Source: Beroe forskalii
Taxonomy: Eukaryota > Ctenophora > Nuda > Beroida > Beroidae
Direction of reading: 5' to 3'
Length of the DNA: 64,000 bases
Assembly (NCBI GenBank): GCA_011033025.1
Contig: WFMF01000080.1
Span: 124,001-188,000 of the forward strand
Of the stretch, positions 54,355-64,000 are shown piece after piece. The notes beneath the pieces are model-generated. The model was given only the letters and a program-made list of their open reading frames with translations, was not told where the DNA came from and did no database searches. Made by a program: the position numbers and the translations under genes. Each line of letters starts with the position of its first letter. Position 1 is the stretch's first letter.

Positions 54355-54790
54355 GTTAGCTGTATGAATACTGAGACATCTGTGTTAGCCAGATATAACC
54401 GGCGAAAGTGCCATAGCTGTATGAATACTAAACATCTGTGTTAGCCGAGATATAACCGGCGACAGTGCCATAGCTGTATGAATACTGTAACATCTGTGTT
54501 AGCCAAGATATAACAGGCGACAGTGCCATAGCTGTATGAATACTGTAACATCTGTGTTAGCCGAGATATAACAGGCGACAGTGTCATATTTAGCTGTATG
54601 AATACTGAGACATCTGTGTTAGCCGAGATATCACAGGCGACAGTGCCATAGCTGTATGAATAATGTAACATCTGTGTTAGCCAAGATATAACAGGCGACA
54701 GTGCCATAGAATTGAATTCTAACATCTGTGTTAGCCGAGATATAACAGGCGACAGTGTCATAGCTGTAACATCTGTGTTAGCTGTGAGGC
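54355..54790. repeat. 58-bp satellite, about 7.5 units
   Basis: Unit AGCTGTATGAATACTGTAAC, ATCTGTGTTAGCCGAGATAT, AACAGGCGACAGTGCCAT. It directly follows the 510-bp satellite. Confidence 0.95.
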
Positions 54791-54799
54791 GACTGGTCA

Positions 54800-55650
54800 T
54801 AACTAACTGTATGAGTATTGTGTAAAATTTTGTGGTGCTCATCGTAGCTTTTTAATGGTTTTAACAATTTACAATATTACCTATATTGTACCTCCTGCAA
54901 ATTTTTATATCTATAACACGTCAAAACTGCAGCTTTCTCGGGCTGGTAATCTCTGTAGGTTTACGAGGCCAGGCTCTGTTCACAGAATTTTGTTTGCGCT
55001 AGCTAAAGCAATTTACATTAATCTTACACTCTTGAGAGATGATCATGTTTGTAATGTAATCTGAACATTATCACACTATCACCGGCAACATTACCTTTGC
55101 AAGCCGCAAATCTAATTAACTTCAGGCAAGCCTACTCCCCACCTTTGGAGAAGTGTTTCAAAACCTAATTACGCATCCACTACAGAAGCAAATCCTTAAT
55201 TACTTAATTGGTAAAATTTTGCACATGTTGAAAGTTGAAAAAAACAAAATAGTATAGTACAATATGCAAGCACACAGCATCACAGTCATACAACTTTTTT
55301 AGAAAACAAACGTTCAGAAAGTGTAGGACTTTTTCACCACACGCTCGTCCACTCTCTACCATGTCTAGTCCATAAACTGTTAAATATGGTGGTGAAGCTT
55401 GATTGTACACACTTTTCATGATAATGAATGGCTGTCAGCATCAATTCCACACTTAAACACATTATAATGACTGTGCCCCAAAAATTGATTTTCGTAATGA
55501 TTTATGAAAATGTCACCGTCTACAAATAATGTTAACCCTGATTGGCTGTGGTATTGCACTAAATCTTCATGATGGTGACGTAAAATCCTACAATCTCAAA
55601 CGATCATCAATTACCATCTCTGTTACATGATTATGACGTTGGCGCCCCAG
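54800..55650. other. No gene recognised
   Basis: AT-rich sequence with short open frames on both strands and no recognised domain or repeat. Confidence 0.35.
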
Positions 55651-55679
55651 ACTCAACCCCTGCTTCGCAGGGGTTGAGT
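55651..55679. repeat. Perfect 13-bp hairpin
   Basis: ACTCAACCCCTGC and GCAGGGGTTGAGT are separated by TTC, just upstream of the CACGTG cluster. Confidence 0.85.
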
Positions 55680-55699
55680 GTAGGGTTACAAGTGTGAGT

Positions 55700-55910
55700 G
55701 TATGGTCACGTGATCCTTTTTCCCCAAGCAGGAAATCACGTGGTCTGATTTGTCACTGATAAGAACCGACAGTGCTCGTCACGTGATCATGATGTGATTC
55801 TCGATGCGGTCATGTGATAAGAATAGGTCACGTGATCAAGATAAGGGGCCAGAGATGGGTAATGCATGTCACGTGGTACACATACGTCATCAGTCACGTG
55901 ATTAAAGCGC
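55700..55910. promoter_or_regulatory. CACGTG cluster
   Basis: At least six CACGTG sites (near 55708, 55738, 55780, 55828, 55869 and 55894), mostly GTCACGTGAT, with one CATGTG and one ACGTCATCA between. It is the same motif type as the clusters at 16.8, 18.1-18.4 and 20.5-20.8 kb. Function is inferred. Confidence 0.45.
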
Positions 55911-56209
55911 TAATTAAATTGAGTGAGACCGTTTTTGATCTATATTCACCGGTTTATATTTACTTAATATCCCATTTTCAATTGGCATCCTTTTTCATAC
56001 TTATATCTTTATATAGGTACCTACCTACTTACAGTATAAGCTCACTCCCCACAGTGTGAAAAATTGCGTTTATTTATCTCAATGTAGCAACTTCCTGTTG
56101 AAAAGCATTAGAGAATCTTCGAACTCCTCTCTTGTGTAACATGATGAAGTTGCAAAAGCAGTTAAGCATCACACATCCTTACAACGCACTTTATACGTAA
56201 GTACTTAGG

Positions 56210-56440
56210 ATAGGCGGTTGGCATGACGTCACTATTGTGAATCAAAGCAGTAAATCAATGACGTTGACTGTACATGGGTATTATATGCAATGTGGTGTTC
56301 CAAGTAAGCAGGTTGCAACTTTATCCCTATCTAAACATCCAAAACCTTTGGGAGATCAGACACTCATGATACTAATTATATACAAGGCGGTTTAACGTCA
56401 TCAACTTGTGACTTCAGTTGTGAAAGTGACGAAAATTCAA
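56210..56440. repeat. Diverged CRE-bearing elements
   Basis: GGATAGGCGGTTGGCATGAC with GTCACTATTGTG and AATGACGTTGAC (56211-56270), and AAGGCGGTTTAACGTCATCA (56384-56404). These are one-ended relatives of the AAATAGGCGG family. Confidence 0.45.
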
Positions 56441-56888
56441 TAGTACAAAACTTGTGTGCAATGTAATTTTCAATTCCGTGTATGCGTTTGGACTTGCTCA
56501 TACACTCCGTGGGGCTAATCTATTTATATCACTGATTCAATGCTTCGCGCTCTTTGATCTTACGGAACGTGATTGAAAGAATTGCTGAATACCGCAAGAA
56601 TATGCCGGTAATTATAATGCGCAATTAGAGGATATCACATATCAGACTTGTGGCTATGGATAAAAACGTCCACCTTCAGTTTTAAGCCCTTTTTTGCAGG
56701 TAGTTAATTTAAATTAGGCGTAATTAATTAACTATATGTGGTAGAGTTTTAGTTTTTGTTTCAACGCACTCAAGAGAGATAGAACGGAGGATACTGAAAA
56801 GGCCATGTCACTGTTACTTATAATAGTCGAGTTATGAGCCGTCAAAGTTGAATTTGGATAAACTAATCCACATATGGGCAAAATACTG

Positions 56889-59515
56889 TTAATACTGCTA
56901 TTGGAACCATCTCGGGTAATAAATTACTTTGTAGCCATTTTAGTCAAAACCACTACTGTAAGAAAAATGGGTTTTCTGTACAACTTATACATAACCTCGT
57001 AGGCGATGGAATACTACCTAATGGAAAACAAGACCCTAACATTACTTCACAGAGAAGGGCATTAGAACGCTTCTATATGTCGTTACTTCGTACTTGTTAT
57101 CCTTACGGACTAAACGATAGATATATCGATTGTGACCTCATGTCTAATGTACATACTATCAACGTATTTATGTTTCAAAAATCTAAATTCTTCTCAAATA
57201 ACTACTTCACAGGTTTCTACTGACTCCTCTAATACTACCTCGCATAATTATACAAGTCTCAACATTCTTGATATTAATAATGAGAATGCCATCTTAAATC
57301 TAATTACTAGTAACTGCTTGTGCCCTTCTTTATCACCATGTATGGAATTGTTTGCATTAGTCAATTGGTTAGCAAATACCACAGTACCTACGTAAGTCTC
57401 TTGCCTTTAATTTCATAAAATTGATTACGCATAAACTCTACTCACGAATTGATTTAGACTACAACCAACAATTCCTTTATGCTTGCCTTGACCTATTTAA
57501 CTTTAAATTCAAATATACCTAATGAATTAACCAAACCTTTAAAACCCAAAACACCTGATTTTATTTTGAAACTTACCTTTTCTCACAAAATAATTGAATT
57601 TCTTGATCTGAACAAATTCCTGACTTCCTCACGTTTTAAACCCCCTAGGCCCTATCTATTAAACCCACTTTGATTTTTACCTTCTTACCACCCATTAAAT
57701 GCAAAGTTTTTAATTATGTAGAAACCTTCACTACTATTGATATCAAAGAATTCGTATCTTCATACTTACTAAACCCTAACCCAACTTGTAATTGTAACTC
57801 ATCCCCATACAAAGACTCAAACCACGATCATATTATAACGGGAAATCTAGATATTATTGAAAACCCTGTGTTAAATTCCTTATTTAAATTGGGTCCATCA
57901 CACCGTACTTATTCCTAACTTAGATATTTCAACTGTTCACAAACAACTAGTAGATGACTTCAAATCCTGTACTGCCGCTTGGAGCAGAAAATTTTACGTT
58001 TCCATTCACGTTTTTACACCATTAATTGATTATTTCTCTTGCTATTGTCTTGACCGTTTACATTTATTTGCCAACAAATTTCATTCCAAAGATAACCCTT
58101 TGCCTAAATGAACCGACTATAAAAGATGAACTTAAACTTTTACACGATACTTACCTTATTACACCAATTGATAAAGCCAGCAGTAATATCGCTCTAACTT
58201 GTAAATGGTATAGTATTTATGTTACTTGCAAAGAATTAGGCTTATTACCAAATACTGAGAACAACACTTATGTTAACACTCATTTATTAGAAACTGAAGT
58301 TGTTGATATGATACAAGATTCATTCCCTTTCAAAAACCTAGTGGATCATAACAATAACCAAAAAATTCCATTCATCTATCCCATTCCAAAACTTCATAAA
58401 TCACCAATAAAATTCAGATTTATCGTCTCGGGTGTGAATACTATTCTAAAACCTGCTCAGAAAGCATGTACACTAATTCTTAAATCAGTTCAAACACAAC
58501 ATAAGTTTTATTGTGACCTTCTTTACAGTTTTACTGGCATTAAACGTATGTGGATAGCAAATAACTTTATGGATATTATTAATTCAATTGAATCGATTAA
58601 TAAAAATTCATTAGCACGCGATACTGAGTCATATGACTTTTCAACTCTTTACACTAACCTCAATCATGATTCCTTAATCTCAAATATCAATTGGTGCATA
58701 GATAAAGCCTTCAACAGCCATAACAGGGTTTTTGTTACCTTCCATTCCCTAACGACAAAAACGGCAAGGTTCTCTATTAACCCTCATAGTAAATTTAATT
58801 TTAACATTGTTGACTCAAAAATTCTACATACTTGGTTGGTTCATAATACTTATATCAAATGTGGTAATATAGTCCTCCTACAAAAAATAGGCGTGCCTAT
58901 TGGAGATAACCAAGCCCCTTTCCAAGCTAATCTAGTTTTATACAAGGACGAATTCGTATTTATTGAAAATCTTTGTAGAAATAAACAATTTAACATCGCT
59001 CGTACCTTTAATCATACTCATAGATACCTGGATGATATCAATCCAAAAAATAACTACAGTAACTTCAACCTTTTCAAGGACAGGATCTATTCACCAGGCT
59101 TAATTATTAACAAGGAAAATATAGATAATGGGCGGACCTCTATGTTGGAAATTGATATGTTTATTGACAAGTCCACAAATAAATTTACCACCTTCCTTTA
59201 TGATAAAAGAGATAAATTTGGATTCCCTATTGTCAAATACCCTTCTATTAAAAGTAATATCCACAGAAACACGGTATACAATGTTTTTATAACACAGGTG
59301 ATTCGCTACTCGCGCGTATGTACCTAATGACCTAAAGTATTTCTTAGTTGCCTTGAAAAACTTATTTATTACTATGACTAATAAGGGTTGCAAAAGACAT
59401 GTTCTTTTGAAAAAACTATTCAAAATTTTAGTAGATAAAGATATTTTAACAAAATTTGACATAACGCCAAATTACAATTCCATGTTTTATGTTTTATCGT
59501 CATTTCTCAGAAAAT
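56889..59515 (+). pseudogene. PLE polyprotein remnant, copy 2
   Basis: Carries the CxC motif (TCNCNSS), RT motif A (DFSTLYTNLNH), GVPIGDNQAPFQANL and RYLDDI, all intact. The longest open piece is 58026-59327, and this copy retains the A missing in copy 1 near 58820. Frame breaks: a ~5-bp loss near 57164, TACCTA at 57385 and 57516, a TAGGCCCTA rearrangement at 57646, single-T gains near 57910 and 58100, and TACCTA at 59321. It lacks the N-terminal half of the endonuclease. Confidence 0.9.
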
Positions 59516-60279
59516 AAACAACACTCCACCCCACTCTTCTCAAAAGTTACAGTTCTTATTCTGACTGACCACCTAATCAAATTATTATCAATCCTCGAAA
59601 CTTTCCGCTCTCCTACCAACAACAACAACAACAATTCAATTACCGTTCTCCTACCAACAACAACAACAACAATTCAATTACCATTCTAAGAGACATGATG
59701 CCGCCTTGATCACCTCATATCCTTAATTTCTTAATTTCACGTGTCTACTAACATTACCCTCTCGTGCTTTTATCTTTTGTTCGTTGAAAAAGTTTCTTCC
59801 TACGTAAGTTCTTATGTAGGTACCCTTATCAGGCATGATTCCTTAAACCTAACCCTATTACTCTGGTTTCAATGTTTCATAGATTCTTTAATTCATTAAA
59901 AAACGTGTTTCTTCATAAGTTTTCATTTTTGGTCCCAGTCGGGGTGCGTACAGTGTGTACGCACGGCCTCCGGGGTGTAGGTTTCTTGGGTTAGGAGGCC
60001 GAAAACCGAGTGCCGTACACTTTGTACTGCATAATCACCCTTACCCAACTGACGACCCGTTTAAACCCATGAGCACCTGATGTTTTTTAGGCCTTATTAA
60101 TTTAAATTATTAGTAGTACCATTTATTCCTTCCGTGTTCATTAGTAACTAATGTTTCTTGAACCGTAGCATGAGCTCTTGTTCTTTTATAACTTCTTGTT
60201 CGTTACTTACTTCTTAAACCGTAGCATGAACTTTATTATACTTTATTAACCTTATTGACATGGCTGAACGGACTACAGC
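56889..60279 (+). mobile_element. Penelope-like retroelement, copy 2, 5'-truncated
   Basis: Plus-strand copy matching 15120 down to 11744 of copy 1. The 5' truncation falls inside the GIY-YIG domain, as expected of target-primed reverse transcription. The 3' end agrees with copy 1 to GACTACAGC. Small indels break the frame. Four of them are exact TA to TACCTA/TAGGTA insertions at 57385, 57516, 59321 and 59817. Confidence 0.92.
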
Positions 60280-60491
60280 AATTCTGTACTGTAGTTTGTA
60301 GATAAAAATATCTTCTCTACATCAACATTATATAAAATAGATCTTTGCTAATTCACATGCCAAGTTATCATGCGTCTTCTTTGTATCCTCATGTAATTTA
60401 TAGCCCCAAGATGAATATTATTCACAGTCATCCCCAAACCACAGCTACATATAACCTACGTGTTACAAATATGCAGAACACGTTCGCGTTC

Positions 60492-60695
60492 GACTATTAT
60501 ATGTACTTTAGCGAAAGACCAGGAATTAACATATCTCTATTACATACGAATGAAATGGGTATGTAATAGGATATAAATATTGAGTAGCTTGCTACGAAAT
60601 ATTTATATCTAATTTATCACGCGACACTCGAAGAGTGGAGCCGTGATAAATTTAGATATGTTATGAATGGCTTTCGCTAAAGTAATATAATAGTC
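60492..60695. repeat. Cloverleaf block B (complete copy)
   Basis: The outer stem GACTATTATATGTACTTTAG with CGAAAG pairs with CTTTCGCTAAAGTAATATAA with TAGTC, about 25 bp with one bulge. An inner stem AACATATCT/AGATATGTT follows. Three hairpins lie in the centre: CTATTACATAC/GTATGTAATAG; GATATAAATATT/AATATTTATATC capped by GTAGCTTGCTAC; and AATTTATCAC/GTGATAAATT capped by CACTCGAAGAGTG. Confidence 0.85.
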
Positions 60696-61585
60696 TCACG
60701 CACATTTAACATAGCTCCTCTGCGAATTACATCCCTTGATATCTAGCGTCTCTCACATACACTTTATAAGGATGCTAAATGAAAAACCCATCTATTACAT
60801 GAGCTCTATTTGATAAATCCGACACCGCATCAATGTTAGAATGTTATATCTTCTCTACATCAAAATTATATAAAATAGATCTTTGCTAATTCACATGCCA
60901 AGTTATCATGCGTCTTCTTTGTATCCTCATGTAATTTATAGCCCAAAGATGAATATTATTCACAGTCATCCCCAAACCACAGCTACATATAACCTACGTG
61001 TTACAAATATGCAGAACACGTTCGACTATTATATTACTTTAGCGAAAGCCATTCATAACATATCTAAATTTATCACGGCTCCACTCTTCGAGTGTCGCGT
61101 GATAAATTAGATATAAATATTTCGTAGCAAGCTACTCAATATTTATATCCTATTACATACTCATTTCATTCGTATGTAATAGAGATATGTTAATTCCTGG
61201 TCTTTCGCTAAAGTACATATAATAGTCGAACGTGTTTCGCATATTTGTAACACGTAGGTTATATGTAGCTGTGGTTTGGGGATGACTGTGAATAATATTC
61301 ATCTTGGGGCTATAAATTACATAGGGATACAAAGAAGACGCATGATAACTTGGCATGTGAATTAGCAAAGATCTATTTTATATAATGTTGATGTAGAGAA
61401 GATATAACATTGATGCGGTGTCGGATTTATCAAATAGAGCTCATGTAATAGATGGGTTTTTCATTTAGCATCCTTATAAAGTGTATGTGAGAGACGCTAG
61501 ATATCAAGGGATGTAATTCGCAGAGGAGCTATGTTAAATGTGCGAGACTATTATATTACTTTTAGCGAAAGCCATTCATAATATA

Positions 61586-62384
61586 CCTTATTACAGGAAA
61601 TTAAGTTTACATATAATTAAGCCCTAAGGTCTCAAAAGGGCTTAATTTCATGCACCTTAATGACATGTATTCTTAATTTCATGAGGACTATTTTTTCAAG
61701 CAAATTAGTTCGAAAACATCGATTTTTTTCATTCAGTATTGATACAGTATTGCATTGAATTGATGCTGGATGGAAAGCCACTGGTATTGCCACGACTATC
61801 AATAATGCAAGAGACACATTCTGGAAAGTTGAGCTTACTCCTTGACCTCCATTGCCTATTTCTTCAAATCTTCATAGCTGAGTTTACATAGCATGCAATG
61901 TTTCCTGATAACCAATAAGTATTCTGAGTTTTGTGGAAATATATTCTATCAACAATTTGATAGACCTGATGAAGTGATAAGACTCTCATGATGCTTTGAT
62001 GACTTATTTTATAGGTTATTTTGTCATAGTAGGTAATTATTTCTCTGAAAATTCACCGATTGAAATTAATTGTTAATTTCAGTGGGAATTGGAAATTAAT
62101 TCAACCTATCAAATTTTCAAATGAGAAGATCAACCCTAAAATTCTTAATTCGTAAAATACAAAGTCTTAATTATTTGAATACAAGGCTGGAATTTCTATT
62201 TCATAATTTCAAAGACTTTCTAATTTTCTATCTCCAAAATGATAATTTGGCTGCATGTATTTAAGAATGCATTAAATTAGGCTTACATGTAATTAAGCCC
62301 TAGGGCCTCAAAAAGGGCTTAATTTCATGTAGCTTAATGACATGTAGGCTCATTTTTCTGAAGGCGATATTTCCTGTAATAAGG
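61586..62384. mobile_element. TA-flanked MITE, CCTTATT family, copy 2
   Basis: 799 bp. It begins CCTTATTACAGGAAATTAAG, ends TTTCCTGTAATAAGG, and is flanked by TA (61584-61585 and 62385-62386). It is inserted in the third cloverleaf block at CATTCATAA.TA.TCTAAATT. The two other blocks show the empty site. Subterminal repeats contain AATTAAGCCCTA and AAAGGGCTTAATTTCATG. Confidence 0.88.
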
Positions 62385-62479
62385 TATCTAAATTTATCAC
62401 GGCTCCACTCTTCGAGTGTCGCGTGATAAATTAGATATAAATATTTCGTAGCAAGCTACTCAATATTTATATATAAGCT

Positions 62480-63100
62480 TTAAAGGGGTTGGCAACTACA
62501 GAAAAAGTACTATATTTTATTATCTAATTTACCTATAAATACCGTGAAATCAAACGGTGTGAAATCCCTATGTTTCTAAGCCCCTCCAATCGTGAGATAT
62601 CGCACCTTTATGTTATCGCGCGATTGCGTCACAGTGGCAGTTCGCGTCTACCCAGCGCTATGATCGCTAGATTAATGCTGTATTTTAGTGCACTGATCCA
62701 CCATAACAGGACAACTATGTGTAATTTATTTCATTCAAGCATTGAGAATAACTACAATTATTTCTTAAGCAAAACATAAAATTTTGAAATACCTCATATA
62801 TCATGGATATATACTACAATATGCGATATGCTAATCATAATCTATTATACGCTTCCGTTATTCACGAAACCCACTAATCTATTTATCAATCTAGGGACTA
62901 GGAGTAATTTTCTTATATCTCGTATATCTAGGTACCAACTACAAACTTGCGAAACAATACCATAGTTCTGCATATAAATGATTACAAAAAAATGAAGTAG
63001 TGATTGAATCAGTACGTGTGTAAATTTCAAAGCTGACTAGTGACAAGTATAGAATGGGCTCCAAGTTTAACATTGAAACCAACATAGAAAAAATTAGAAC
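62480..63100. other. No gene recognised
   Basis: AT-rich sequence with two short open frames and no recognised domain. Confidence 0.3.
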
Positions 63101-63103
63101 ATA

Positions 63104-63768
63104 CCTTATTGTAGGAAATTAAGCACTCAAAAAACTAAGCCAACATGTCATTAAGCACCATGAAATTAGGCCCTTTTGAGACATCTGGTGCTTAATTAGA
63201 TGTAAGCTTGATTACATGGAGGCCAAATTACATGTAGGCTTAATTTAAATTTTTCAAAATTTATTCAAATGACACGTAATGTTTAATGTGCATCTGTTAT
63301 CTAAAACAGATTTAAGTTCTGACTGAAGAACAGTTCTGGTCACCCATCACACAAGGAGGGCTTTAGATCAAGAGTCAGGTCAAACTTGAACGGTCAGTTG
63401 AAGGAAAGGCTAAGTTTTTGGTGTTCTGTGGACAGGAATCAAGACAATAACGGTGACTTTGAGAATGTAGAACCAAGACTTTGTGGAAGCTGAAGACGAG
63501 GAGAAGGAGGCTTACGACGAAAATATCAATTGATTATTCCATTTATTATTTTCAATTCATCATTAAATTATTATTTAGATTCTGTACTTCCATTGCTACA
63601 TTACTACTGCGAAATATCGAAAAATTTTTGACGTGTAAAAATCCCAAAATTACTTGAAAATTAAGGCATTCAAAAATTAAGCCAGCATGTCATTAAGCAC
63701 CATGAAATTAAGCCCTTTTCGAGGCATTGGTGCTTAATTTTCTGAGTGCTTAGTTTCCTACAATAAGG
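63104..63768. mobile_element. TA-flanked MITE, CCTTATT family, copy 3
   Basis: 665 bp, close to copy 1. It begins CCTTATTGTAGGAAATTAAG, ends CCTACAATAAGG, and is flanked by TA (63102-63103 and 63769-63770). It lies just past the end of the minus-strand frame at 63772. Confidence 0.88.
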
Positions 63769-63771
63769 TAG

Positions 63772-64000
63772 TTACATCCGTTTCCTTGCTTCGTATTTCC
63801 GTGCAAGTTCCAACATTGTGGGCAATGGTTTTCCATGAAAATTGTTTGGAATGGGACGGAATAAATAATCACTGATTTCCAGAGGAACTTTGGTATCATT
63901 TGCTACATTTTGTTCGATTTCCGTGATAATGTCAACTTTAAAAGACTCCGTGTCTCGTTTATACTTTGCTTTCAATGTATAATCTTTCTGGGCTTTCGAG
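63772..64000 (-). CDS. Probable exon of an unidentified gene, runs off the right edge
   Basis: The minus-strand frame is open from the window edge to TAA at 63772-63774. It reads SKAQKDYTLKAKYKRDTESF, continues with KVDIITEIEQNV, and ends PIPNNFHGKPLPTMLELARK then YEARKRM. Charged, varied composition and lack of repeats suggest real coding. Either TAA is the true stop, or a donor GAT|GTAACT makes this an internal exon. The family is not recognised. A MITE begins two bases beyond the stop on the minus strand. Confidence 0.5.
   Translation of the reverse strand, partial: SKAQKDYTLKAKYKRDTESFKVDIITEIEQNVANDTKVPLEISDYLFRPIPNNFHGKPLPTMLELARKYEARKRM

Larger units (their letters stand above)
60308..62472. 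repeat. Inverted array of a ~538-bp unit with a cloverleaf-forming block
   Basis: The order is L (60308-60491), block B (60492-60695), R (60696-60845) and L again (60846-61020). An inverted block follows (about 61022-61228), then inverted L, inverted R and a third inverted block that the TA-flanked MITE interrupts. The array ends at about 62472. The inverted block at the centre has the L sequence on both sides, making a ~2-kb palindrome. Three similar frames of 71-75 codons (MLIHMPSYHASS...) cross L and B; they look like repeat by-products. Confidence 0.85.

Noticed and set aside
52653..54842. Minus-strand frames of 62-133 codons
   Set aside because: They recur with the 510-bp and 58-bp satellite units.
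60345..61368. Three related 71-75-codon frames (MLIHMPSYHASS...)
   Set aside because: They repeat with the 538-bp unit, run into the hairpin block and end differently. No independent sign of coding.

Overview
Eukaryotic, animal-type DNA. There is one large multi-exon gene with short exons and long introns. The rest is dense with transposable elements, minisatellites and fold-back sequences. The PAN/apple-like secreted protein, the permuted Penelope-like element and the Merlin, hAT-like, TA-target and Harbinger-like DNA elements fit a non-vertebrate metazoan, probably aquatic. The species cannot be fixed from the sequence. No prokaryotic operons, tRNAs, rRNAs or CRISPR arrays were recognised.

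Layout. 1-11.6 kb: no convincing gene; diverged ~175-bp repeats, a CA microsatellite, a TA-flanked MITE (4418-5048) and a 44-bp minisatellite (8560-10110). 11.7-15.6 kb: a nearly intact Penelope-like retroelement on the minus strand with an N-terminal GIY-YIG domain, a CxC linker and a reverse transcriptase (Naiad-type order). 15.7-20.9 kb: short CRE-bearing inverted repeats and CACGTG arrays, several close to TATA-like boxes. 20.9-50.7 kb: the plus-strand gene for CNOT4, the E3 ubiquitin ligase subunit of CCR4-NOT. Its RING exons are not in view, but the RRM, C3H zinc finger, the C-terminal region and the stop codon are.

The CNOT4 locus is rearranged. Five exons (B-F) are present twice (21.35-28.9 and 35.4-40.9 kb) with identical protein sequence and diverged introns. 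The zinc-finger completing exon G is intact only in the second copy. A second duplication, in inverted orientation, covers a two-exon secreted-protein gene that sits antisense in a CNOT4 intron (46.5-47.4 kb). Its inverted copy at 32.2-33.0 kb lies between the exon cassettes together with an antisense copy of CNOT4 exon J. A Merlin DNA transposon (44895-46362) interrupts one arm, and the other arm preserves the empty site.

50.8-64 kb: CG-rich palindromes, a ~510-bp satellite, a 58-bp satellite, another CACGTG cluster and a second, 5'-truncated plus-strand copy of the Penelope-like element (56889-60279). Next comes a ~2-kb inverted array built around a block that can fold into a three-armed cloverleaf (60308-62472). 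There are two more TA-flanked MITEs, and a probable minus-strand exon of an unidentified gene runs off the right edge.

The most unusual signal links two of these parts. The second Penelope-like copy carries four frame-breaking 4-bp insertions that turn TA into TACCTA or TAGGTA. That is the footprint expected when a TA-flanked element with CC...GG ends excises, and such a family (CCTTATT...AATAAGG) is present three times in this window.
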